This document shows positions 1 to 5,581 of a DNA stretch of 5,683 nucleotides, one piece after another (the first letter of the stretch is position 1; every line of letters begins with the position of its first letter). The notes under the pieces were generated by a model. It was not told where the DNA came from, made no database searches, and saw only the letters and a program-made list of their open reading frames with translations. The DNA is from JBGSLN01 sp041740675 (GTDB lineage Bacteria > Pseudomonadota > Gammaproteobacteria > JBGSLN01). The position numbers were made by a program, and so were the translations under genes. The stretch is from NCBI GenBank assembly GCA_041740675.1, contig JBGSLN010000284.1, positions 1 to 5,683 on the forward strand. Reading direction: 5' to 3'.

Positions 1-2
1 AA

Positions 3-878
3 CGGCGTGGTCATATTACTCTTTGGTTGTCAGAAGATGCTATTCAACAATGGTATGAAACTAAGCGAGTGTATGATGGAACTGGCGCGCCTACTGATTT
101 AGCGGTTCTAACAGCGCATGAAATTCGTCAAGTATTTAAACTGCCTTTGCGTCAATGCGAGGGATTTGTGAATTCGCTCTTTTCAATGATGAATATTGAA
201 TTGACTTGTCCAAGTTACAGTACCTTATCAAAGCGTTTAAAAACACTAAATTTAAAAAGTCCTTTTTATCGAAAAGCACATCCATACTCAAATGGCATTA
301 AAGCCATTGCTATCGATTCAACTGGATTAAAATGCTATGGACATGACGAATGGTATTAAGAAAATTATCCATCAAATTGTAAGAAAGGCTGGAGAAAATT
401 GCATATTACGGTTGATCAACATCATATTATTCACACGACTGAATTAACAGAACGTATCATGCAAGATAGCAGCGCTGTAGAAAAATTAGTGGAGCCTATT
501 CACGAAAAAGTGACCCAGATGACAGGCGATAGCGCATACGATACGAACCCAACTTACCATACACTAGCGCAACATTTTCCATCAGCTGATATTGTTATTT
601 CACCTCAGAAAGATGCGGTTGCTCATAATCATAATCAATTTTATCGAAAAAGAAATATTCTAGAGATTGAATATCACGGTCGGATGGAATGGCAGAAACG
701 TCGCAATTATGGACGGCGAAACAATTCAGAACTGGCTATTCAAAGATACAAACGAACCTTGGGAAATAAACTTCACGCCAGAGAATTCAAACGCCAAAAA
801 CAAGAAGTTATCATCGGTTGTAGCATCTTGAATAAGATGATGTGCATCAGCTTAGAACAGATCCACCTGAATTCTTGA
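3..878 (+). pseudogene. IS5-family transposase, 5' partial, interrupted by in-frame stop
   Basis: A DDE transposase that would cut and join the element's DNA ends. The frame is already open at the window start (RRGHITLWLSEDAI), so the true start is upstream. It reads through position 356, meets TAA at 357-359, and continues in the same frame to TGA at 876-878. Before the stop come the IS5-type N-terminal region (LPLRQCEGFVNSL) and the first catalytic Asp in AIDSTGLK (codon 315-317). After it come KGWRKLHITVD, the second Asp in TGDSAYD (528-530) and the Glu in NNSELAIQRYKR (729-731). The visible parts total about 290 codons, close to the roughly 300-320 usual for this group, so only the first 15-20 residues are missing. 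The stop lies between the first and second catalytic residues, so neither half can be an active enzyme. A TTG at 27 could start the first piece, but homology extends further upstream, so I do not take it as the original start. Family assignment is from motif memory. Confidence 0.85.
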
Positions 879-905
879 ATTGTCCGAAATGGCAAAGCAA
901 TAAGA

Positions 906-922
906 GGTTACGAAACAAGGCC
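906..922 (-). repeat. Right terminal inverted repeat of the IS5-family element (putative)
   Basis: Read on the minus strand from 922 inward the sequence is GGCCTTGTTTCGTAACC. It lies 28 bases after the transposase stop, as expected for the right end of an IS903-like element. The matching left repeat is outside the window, so the assignment rests on position and resemblance to known ends. The 9 bases after it (923-931) are the candidate target duplication. Confidence 0.5.
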
Positions 923-936
923 TTTAAATGAGGAAT

Positions 937-1737
937 TTAGGATGATAGTCCTGCTATTTTTTTAGAATCGTCTGAAGTTTTCAATTTCTTAGTCTGCTGT
1001 TCTATTTCATCAAAAGAACTGGCAAATAACCCTCTTTTTTTGTTAGCTTCGAGCGTCTGTTGCGTAATAGAGTTAGAAGAATTCAAATTATTAAAAGTTA
1101 TTTCGGTCTCAACAAAATCACTCTCTTTAATCTTGTCGTTCTTAAGATCATCATGGCTGTAACCTTTAGTTGTCATTTGTTTAGCACGGTAATTTTCAAC
1201 TGTCTTCTGAATAGCTTCAGTTACGCTAGTTTCACTTATTTCATCAAGCATAACAATTTGTTCATTCAATTCTTTTTTAAATTCTTGTTTAAAACTAGAT
1301 GGAAAATTATTGTTGTTTTCTCGTGCTTGATTCAAACAATGAGACAGAGTATTGATTGATTCCTGTTTTTCTTTTTTAGAAAGAATAATACCTTTATTTT
1401 CTATCCATTGATTAATAAAAGGAACAGCAATAAGCATGCTAGACTCTTTTTGCCAAATACCTAATCTTAGTTCAATAATTTCAGGCAAAATGGATTTAAT
1501 AAAATTGAGTTCAGGATATTGTAATAGTAGATATTGAAAAATAATTTTCATTAAAATTTCATTAGGAAATCCATGTTCAATATCGCGATAAAATAACTTA
1601 ATTCCCCGATGTAAATAGTTAATCAACTGTTCAAAATAAATCTTTTCTTCTTGAGAAGACGCTAAATTAATGTCTGCGCCTAGAAGTATTAACGCTTTTT
1701 TTAGCGATGAAACTATTATACGCCCATGTTCACTCAC
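937..1737 (-). CDS. Hypothetical protein, C-terminal piece of the solenoid gene, 266 aa
   Basis: The frame opens after the TGA at 1768-1770. The first plausible start is GTG at 1737; there is no clear Shine-Dalgarno site before it, only GAGGTG overlapping the start. Residues 10-30 (VSSLKKALILLGADINLASS) resemble the second helix and loop of an ankyrin repeat (consensus LL..GADIN). Residues about 30-120 are predicted helical and moderately hydrophobic, with no clear membrane segment. The last 100 or so residues are hydrophilic and rich in Asn, Ser, Glu and Lys, ending in a lysine-rich tail (QQTKKLKTSDDSKK). The weak start and the in-frame continuity with the segment above suggest the C-terminus of a formerly longer protein, though it may still be expressed alone. 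The stop lies 15 bases from the putative IS5 end, yet the tail looks natural rather than cut by the IS. Function unknown. Confidence 0.5.
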   Translation of the reverse strand: MSEHGRIIVSSLKKALILLGADINLASSQEEKIYFEQLINYLHRGIKLFYRDIEHGFPNEILMKIIFQYLLLQYPELNFIKSILPEIIELRLGIWQKESSMLIAVPFINQWIENKGIILSKKEKQESINTLSHCLNQARENNNNFPSSFKQEFKKELNEQIVMLDEISETSVTEAIQKTVENYRAKQMTTKGYSHDDLKNDKIKESDFVETEITFNNLNSSNSITQQTLEANKKRGLFASSFDEIEQQTKKLKTSDDSKKIAGLSS

Positions 1738-1767
1738 CTCTACATGGTAACAAAATGCTATAGTAGC

Positions 1768-2242
1768 TCATAATTTTTTATGCTCTGCAATATCCTTGCC
1801 TACAATCGGTACTGCCTGAATTAAAAGTCGCGGCAAATATTGCAATACTACTAAACCTCTCACATCTTGTAAAAAAAGATGCAGCACCGTGTCATTAGGA
1901 TCATTATTTTTGTGCTGCACTAAGATCATATTCTTTAAAAAATTGAAGTAATTGATTCGGACTTTCTTTTGCTAATTCAAAAAAAATAGCCCCACCGAAT
2001 CCGTTTGCTAATACGTATAATAGTGTTTTATTAGAATTCGTATTAAAATAAGTAGCGCTATTCTCTTTACTAGCGATCTGAAAATCATAAAATAATTTTT
2101 CTTTAAGATTGAGATTGGACTGAGAAAGTAAGGTTATTACTGTATATGGCTGTGATTTTGCTAAATAATGTAAAAAGTCAAGACCAGAATCAGTAACTAT
2201 AAGATTTGCGATGAATTTCGTAATAAAATTAGGAGATTGCTC
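1768..2242 (-). pseudogene. Middle segment of the solenoid gene, after a stop and with a frameshift
   Basis: No long start-to-stop frame exists here, but the minus strand is clearly coding-like. From 2242 to 1907 the frame of the upstream fragment stays open (EQSPNFITKF to DLSAAQK) and ends at TAA 1904-1906. In the next frame, reading resumes as HKNNDPNDTVLHLFLQD and runs to TGA 1768-1770. Removing one A at 1907-1911 joins the two. Units at 2191-2108, 2038-1955 and 1902-1819 each have a pattern close to [N/D]-x4-[F/L/V]-L-x2-L, and two contain LH like the T/F-L-H of ankyrin repeats. There is no good start codon with a ribosome binding site, so it is unlikely to be translated on its own. Confidence 0.55.
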
Positions 2243-2947
2243 TTATTCTGACTTAGAACTACATTTTTCCAATAATTCCCCAAATTTTTTGGGATTTTCC
2301 GCTGCTAATTTTTCCAGTAGCGACTCAACATTTTCATCAGTTTTGGAAAGTTCTATTAAAAACTGCTTAAGAATCGAAACATCAGAATTTTCAAATACTT
2401 TTAATAATCGTTCTGCATCATTATCTGCTAAACTACTTAAGAAACTATACGTACTGTTTCCTAACTTCAACATGCTAAGATTATACTGTTCAAGTAATCT
2501 AAACAGTCTTTCAGAATTTTCTTCTAATAAATCAGAATTTGATAACAAACAATCAATGCCTTCTTTTACAAAGGAAGAAGGCTGATCTGATCCTTCATTA
2601 AATCTAAAATTTTCAAATAAGGCTAATAACCTATTCAGATCTTTATTCATAAGACCTAATATCAATGACTTAAATTGTTGAGTTTTTGTAAAATATTGCA
2701 AAGCATTATTAAGCCGATTTGGCACTGCTTTATTACTATTTTCAAATAGCAAAAAAATCAAAGTAGGTTCTGTTTTCAGATATAATAATAAAAAATGCGG
2801 ATTTTCTAATAATCTAATTAATAGTGGTTCACAGTGATTGGGGTTTATTATACTATTTGGATTTTGATTTTGAGCACTACGTTTAAGTTCTTTTAATATT
2901 TCCTCAAGCGTTTTCCAGATTTCATCAGTATTATTGCTATTTAACAT
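2243..2947 (-). CDS. N-terminal fragment of the solenoid protein, helical and Leu/Asn/Glu-rich
   Basis: A 234-codon frame if started at the ATG at 2947. I prefer this start because GGA lies 7 bases upstream (GGAAAATGACATG), while the TTG at 2983, which would add 12 residues, has no visible Shine-Dalgarno site. The product has no signal peptide or membrane segment. It looks almost wholly helical, with recurring pieces such as LNRLLALFENFRF, SERLFRLLEQYNLS, AERLLKVFENSDVS and VESLLEKLAAENP. That pattern is typical of alpha-solenoid proteins. The SERLFRLLEQYNLS piece recurs as PNQLLQFFKEYDLS beyond the stop codon, which ties this fragment to the downstream part. It ends at TAA 2243-2245 while the same frame stays open for another 112 codons, so it is probably the truncated front of a longer protein. 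No specific family recognised. Confidence 0.5.
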   Translation of the reverse strand: MLNSNNTDEIWKTLEEILKELKRSAQNQNPNSIINPNHCEPLLIRLLENPHFLLLYLKTEPTLIFLLFENSNKAVPNRLNNALQYFTKTQQFKSLILGLMNKDLNRLLALFENFRFNEGSDQPSSFVKEGIDCLLSNSDLLEENSERLFRLLEQYNLSMLKLGNSTYSFLSSLADNDAERLLKVFENSDVSILKQFLIELSKTDENVESLLEKLAAENPKKFGELLEKCSSKSE

Positions 2948-3114
2948 GTCATTTTCCAATGTAATAATAGAGGCCGTTGACAATTTACATGTAACAGCTT
3001 GATTACTAAGAACAAACTTGTAAAATAGCGTTTCTTAGATGTTTTTCCAAGCAAAGGCTTTATTAAGCCCCATTCATTTTTGCTTAAATCATCCAGGTAT
3101 GGTTTTTTTGTCAT
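2941..3114 (-). pseudogene. Remnant of IS5-family transposase N-terminus
   Basis: A short minus-strand frame of 57 codons starts at ATG 3114-3112 with MTKKPYLDDLSKNEWGLI, followed by KPLL. This matches the opening of IS5-group transposases (typically MxxKxYPSDLTDEEWxLIxPLLP). Resemblance stops after about residue 22-25, near position 3040. From there the frame reads unrelated sequence and runs into the 5' end of the solenoid gene, stopping at TAA 2941-2943 and overlapping that gene's start. The catalytic domain is absent, so the product cannot transpose. I take this as the first 70-odd bases of a transposase gene left after a deletion, which may also have removed the original 5' end of the solenoid gene. 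The match is from memory of the family pattern. Confidence 0.6.
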
Positions 3115-3150
3115 TTGAATTTAGCAAATCCATATATTAACAGTTTCTTT

Positions 3151-3171
3151 ATTGAATTTGAAGACACCCTC
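3151..3171 (-). repeat. Putative terminal repeat of the IS5-type remnant
   Basis: Read on the minus strand from 3171, the sequence begins GAGGGTGTCTTCAAATTC. It lies 57 bases before the ATG of the transposase remnant, the usual place for a left end, and resembles GAGGGTGTC-like ends of some IS5 subgroups. TTA at 3172-3174 beside it would suit the 2-3 bp TA or TNA target sites of those subgroups. The other end is gone, so this cannot be verified in the window. Confidence 0.4.
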
Positions 3172-3174
3172 TTA

Positions 3175-3481
3175 CAGCACTTCCCAAAAATAATGAGCCA
3201 TATATAATATAATTTTTATAATCTATCTATTATCATGGCATATTCACTAGAATTTAGAATAAAAGCAATTGAAGCCTACGCATCAGGTGAAGGTACGCAA
3301 GAAGAGATCGCTAATTATTTTCAAATTAGTATAAGCACATTTAAACGTTGGTTAAAAAGAAACGTGACTGGGGACTCTTTAGAACCAATCGTCCAAGGGA
3401 AAGGCCGGCCAAAAACATTAGATAATCTTCATCTTGAGATGATACAACGATTAGTGAAAGAAAATCCAAGTATTACTTTAG
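3175..3481 (+). mobile_element. IS630-type element, 5' fragment
   Basis: A 5' fragment of an IS630/Tc1-type element, made of about 60 bases of leader and the first 82 codons of its transposase. The candidate left end is the C after the TA dinucleotide at 3173-3174 (CAGCACTTCCCAAAAATAAT), in keeping with TA as the target of this family. The right part is missing because the 1.7-kb IS begins at 3482 and nothing resembling the rest of an IS630 transposase is found beyond that IS. The left boundary is inferred, not proven. Confidence 0.45.
3203..3208 (+). promoter_or_regulatory. Possible -10 box for the IS630-type gene
   Basis: TATAAT lies 26 bases before the ATG at 3235, inside a strongly AT-rich stretch. 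A convincing -35 box about 17 bases upstream is not visible, and TATAAT-like words are common in DNA this AT-rich, so this is only a candidate. Confidence 0.25.
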
Positions 3482-3498
3482 GCGCATTGCCTCATTAA
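3235..3498 (+). pseudogene. IS630-type transposase N-terminus (helix-turn-helix), 3' truncated
   Basis: Starts at ATG 3235 (MAYSLEFRIKAIEAYASGEG). Residues 18-42 (GEGTQEEIANYFQISISTFKRWLKR) form the helix-turn-helix typical of IS630-family transposases, which would bind the element's ends. A linker containing GKGRPKTLDN follows, then the start of a second helical region (LHLEMIQRLVKENPSITLGA). From 3482 the sequence belongs to the adjacent IS, and the final residues LPH before TAA are read from its terminal repeat. IS630 transposases are usually about 330 aa with a DDE/DDD domain in the second half, all lost here. No Shine-Dalgarno site is evident before the ATG. At best the remnant would be a small DNA-binding protein. 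Confidence 0.75.
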
Positions 3499-3509
3499 AT
3501 ATGACACTA
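3486..3509 (+). repeat. Left outer end repeat of the 1.7-kb IS
   Basis: A 24-base unit starting ATTGCCTCAT and ending CACTA. It matches the inner left copy at 21 of 24 positions and the two right-end copies in inverted orientation. It is probably a transposase binding site at the element's end. It also supplies the last codons of the truncated IS630 reading frame. Confidence 0.75.
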
Positions 3510-3519
3510 CTAAGAGGTT

Positions 3520-3543
3520 ATTGCCTCATTTAAAATCACACTA
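3520..3543 (+). repeat. Left inner end repeat of the 1.7-kb IS
   Basis: A second 24-base copy with the same ATTGCCTCAT start and CACTA end, 34 bases inward from the outer copy and differing at three positions. It lies upstream of the transposase start, so it could bind transposase and also affect its promoter, which is inference. Confidence 0.75.
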
Positions 3544-3571
3544 TTTTTAACATCATTTTGTGATAATAAAT

Positions 3572-3577
3572 GGAGGT
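3572..3577 (+). promoter_or_regulatory. Strong ribosome binding site for the IS transposase
   Basis: GGAGGT lies 5 bases before ATG 3583, a near-perfect Shine-Dalgarno sequence at good spacing. It fixes the start of the transposase. Confidence 0.75.
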
Positions 3578-3582
3578 GATAA

Positions 3583-5115
3583 ATGAAAAAATCTATGAGT
3601 TTGGGGGCACGCCAAGAAATGCTGGCGAGTATCAAAGAAAAATATAAGAGCAGTGATTGGAAAATGAGAAACCAACTATTGGATGGTTTTATCGCTGCAA
3701 CTGGATATGATCGCAAACATGCAATTAAATTATTAAATGGGAAAACCATAAAAAAAGCAAGGAAGGCCGGCCTATTACAATGAAGCTGTTGTCCAAGTAC
3801 TCGAAATGGTTTGGTATGCAAGTAACCAAATTTGTTCAAAGCGGCTCGTGCCTTTCTTGCCTGATCTTATTGCGGTGTTAGAACGACATGGCCATTTAAG
3901 AACAACAGAAGAAATAAAATCACGAGTAATTTCGATAAGTCCAGCTACTTTCGATCGCTTATTACGTAAAGAGCGAATAAAAATAAAGAGCGGCCTATCT
4001 ACCACTAAACCAGGTGCATTACTTAAAAATTCCATTAAAATCCGCACTTACTCAGATTGGAATGAAAACCAACCAGGTTTTTTTGAAACAGATCTTGTTG
4101 CCCATTGTGGTGAGACAACCAGAGGTGGATTTCTAAATACACTAGTATTAACAGATATTCTTACGACATGGACAGAATGCATACCGCTTATTAGAAAAAG
4201 TGCTGATGATGTTATATTAGGTTTAAATACTGCAAGTCAATTGCTTCCCTTTAAAATTTTAGGAATTGATGTTGACAATGGTTGCGAATTTATCAATTAC
4301 GATATTATGCATTATTGCGAACAAAAAATATTACATTTACTCGTGCTCGGCCTTTCAAAAAAAATGACCAAGCGCATGTTGAAGAAAAAAACGGTTCTAT
4401 TGTTCGCCGAATAATCGGCTATGATCGTTATGAATCAGAAACCGCATGGAAAATAATGTCTAGCTTGTATGCCTTGCTAAGATTATATATTAATTTTTTT
4501 CAGCCTTCTTTAAAACTGTTAGAAAAAGTACGAGAAGGATCCAAAACAATTAAAAAATATGATAAAGCCAAAACACCCTATCAGCGAGTACTCCTAAGTG
4601 ATCACATTGCCCAATCTGTCAAAGAAGAATTGACCCAGCAATATAATAAACTTGATCCTATTGTTTTACAAACAGAGATCAAAAAATTACAAGAACAATT
4701 ATGGAAGTTTGCATATACTGGAAATATTACTCCGCTTTTAGATGAGCTAGATACCAGTCCTTCTACAAGTAATATTCTTCAAGAGTCACCAAACGCAGCC
4801 CCTAGGTTTTATCGCAAAACGAAAAAGTCACCGCGCAAACGTGATTGGAGAACGCGCAGAGATCCATTTGAACACGTTAAAGATTATATTGAACAAGGAA
4901 TACAATATAGGCCAATTATACATGCTAAAGAAATACTTGAAAAGTTAATGGAAAAATTTCCTAATCAGTTTTGTAATGGTCATTTAAGGACTTTACAGAG
5001 GCGAGTGAGTAAAATCAGCACTCAATATAATAATCGAGAATTAAAATATCAAGAACTCATGATTAATAAAAAATCAATGACGACAGAATTATTTATTGAT
5101 AATATTTGTGTGTAA
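3583..5115 (+). pseudogene. rve-type DDE transposase, broken by two frameshifts
   Basis: The original protein was about 510 aa. Piece one (3583-3783) is the N-terminal DNA-binding part (ATGYDRKHAIKLLNGK), ending at TGA after the A7 tract 3750-3756. Removing one A restores IKKQGRPAYYNEAVVQV and joins piece two. Piece two (to about 4325) has SKRLVPFLPDLIAVLERHGHL, the first catalytic Asp in FFETDLVAHCG (4091-4093) and the second in DVDNGCEFIN (4274-4276). At the A6 tract 4323-4328 the frame changes again; one extra A would give QKNITFTRARPFKKNDQ. Piece three contains the Glu in AHVEEKNGSIVRR (4381-4383), about 35 residues after the second Asp and so a D35E triad, then GYDRYE. Its C-terminal domain includes DPFEHV and LRTLQRRV, which may bind DNA. 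The catalytic residues lie in different frames, so no active enzyme is made unless slippage at the A tracts restores the frame. A plus-strand frame at 4282-4325 and another continuing to 4414 are only overlaps of these pieces. Confidence 0.85.
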
Positions 5116-5120
5116 CAATT

Positions 5121-5143
5121 TAGTGCGATCAATATGAGTCAAT
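5121..5143 (-). repeat. Right inner end repeat of the 1.7-kb IS
   Basis: On the minus strand it reads ATTGACTCAT, then 8 bases, then CACTA (23 bases in all). It differs from the consensus at one base of the ten-base core. It begins 6 bases after the transposase stop, and its outer edge is 38 bases inward of the outer copy's edge. Confidence 0.6.
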
Positions 5144-5156
5144 GACTACTATAAGA

Positions 5157-5181
5157 TAGTGTTATTTTCTTATGAGGCAAT
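5157..5181 (-). repeat. Right outer end repeat of the 1.7-kb IS
   Basis: On the minus strand it reads ATTGCCTCAT, then 10 bases, then CACTA (25 bases). With the adjoining GCGC at 5182-5185 it forms the right terminal inverted repeat that matches the left end perfectly over 14 bases. Confidence 0.75.
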
Positions 5182-5197
5182 GCGCAGGCAATCCTAG

Positions 5198-5581
5198 TTG
5201 ACATTTGATAATACAGGGTTTTTTAGCAATATTGCAATTAAGGGTTATGATACAGTAGCGTATTTTACCGAGCATAAAGCCATGAAAGGGGATGAACAGT
5301 TTTCAGCAATGTATAATGGAACGGAATGGCAATTTTCAAATGCAGCTAATCTTGCAGCGTTTAAGGACAATCCTGAAAAATATGTGCCACAATATGGTGG
5401 GTATTGCGCCTATGCTGTAGCTGAAAAAAACAGGCTTGTTTCAAGTGATCTAGAAGTGTGGAAAATTATTAATAATAAACTTTATTTAAATTATAATGCA
5501 GATATTCAGAAAATGTGGGAAAAGAATTTGACTGAAGATATTAATAAAGGCGATGTTAATTATCTCAACCTAATTAAGTAG
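5198..5581 (+). pseudogene. YHS-domain protein lacking its N-terminal signal sequence
   Basis: A YHS-domain protein of the small secreted or periplasmic kind. Residues about 13-25 (AIKGYDTVAYFTE), 39-47 (YNGTEWQFS), 58-75 (NPEKYVPQYGGYCAYAVA) and 92-98 (NNKLYLNY) match the family pattern GYDPVAYF ... YNGATWxF ... NPEKYAPQYGGYCAYAV ... KLYLNY. The domain is thought to bind metal, but the exact function of these proteins is unclear to me. Family members usually begin with a cleaved signal peptide of about 20 residues before the region seen here. This frame starts directly at the domain, its only start option is TTG at 5198, and TAG sits immediately upstream at 5195-5197. No convincing Shine-Dalgarno site is visible. 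The IS ends 12 bases upstream, so the 5' end was probably lost there. The rest looks intact to TAG 5579-5581, so a leaderless cytoplasmic product remains possible. Confidence 0.75.

Larger units (their letters stand above)
1..922 (+). mobile_element. IS5-family (IS903-like) element, left end outside window
   Basis: This is the right-hand part of an IS5-family element. It holds a DDE transposase gene (3-878) followed by a short non-coding tail that ends in a terminal-repeat-like sequence at 906-922. Read inward, that end begins GGCCTTGTTTCGTAACC, which resembles the GGCTTTGTT-type ends I associate with the IS903 group. The left end and any second copy of the target duplication lie outside the window, so I cannot confirm the exact boundary. 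The element has a nonsense mutation in its only gene, so it is probably immobile unless transposase is supplied in trans. Confidence 0.7.
937..2947 (-). pseudogene. Degraded large gene encoding an ankyrin-like solenoid protein (three pieces)
   Basis: Read on the minus strand, 2947 down to 937 can be joined into one frame of about 670 codons by undoing three lesions. These are the in-frame TAA at 2243-2245, one extra A in the A5 tract at 1907-1911, and the in-frame TGA at 1768-1770. With one A removed the middle reads DLSAAQNNDPNDTVLHL without a break. The stretch 2242-1907 is open for 112 codons straight after the first stop, and the stretch below 1768 is in frame with the 266-codon C-terminal reading frame. 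Repeat units starting NSTYSFLSSLA (2458), DSGLDFLHYLA (2191), NSNKTLLYVLA (2038) and DPNDTVLHLFL (1902) lie on both sides of the first two lesions, and ALILLGADINLAS follows the third. Together these resemble a degenerate ankyrin array. Ankyrin proteins are common secreted effectors in Legionellales-type bacteria, but that role is inference. Alternatives are separate small genes or sequencing errors. Confidence 0.6.
3482..5185 (+). mobile_element. 1.7-kb insertion sequence with rve-type DDE transposase
   Basis: The ends share a perfect 14-base inverted repeat GCGCATTGCCTCAT (3482-3495, and the complement at 5172-5185), followed inward by weaker similarity ending in CACTA. The 1704-base element holds one transposase gene (3583-5115) now in three frames. 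Each end carries a second, internal copy of the repeat. No target duplication is visible in the bases directly outside: the left side reads ATTACTTTA and the right side AGGCAATCC. This suggests the flanks no longer correspond to one insertion site. I cannot name the IS group securely; the transposase belongs to a type usually labelled integrase catalytic region or ISNCY. Confidence 0.75.

Noticed and set aside
1060..1359. Plus-strand open frame of 99 codons
   Set aside because: It lies opposite the 266-codon minus-strand frame, has no ribosome binding site, and its residue make-up (Phe, Ile and Leu-rich) is that of an antisense shadow.
2211..2585. Plus-strand open frame of 124 codons
   Set aside because: Antisense to the solenoid gene fragment; Ser, Asn and Phe-rich composition mirrors the opposite-strand Glu, Leu and Lys codons.
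901..3520. TAAGAGGTTA present at 901-910 and again at 3511-3520
   Set aside because: A 10-base match near two different IS ends, with no further similarity on either side. Chance is likely in AT-rich DNA, so I do not claim a shared end.
3482..3543. The two ATTGCCTCAT copies read as a short CRISPR-like or tandem array
   Set aside because: There are only two copies per end, they are inverted between the two IS ends, and they sit at the transposon boundaries. IS end structure explains them fully.
3510..4047. Two minus-strand frames (3510-3839 and 3775-4047)
   Set aside because: Both are antisense to the IS transposase, which has clear catalytic motifs and a strong ribosome binding site on the plus strand.
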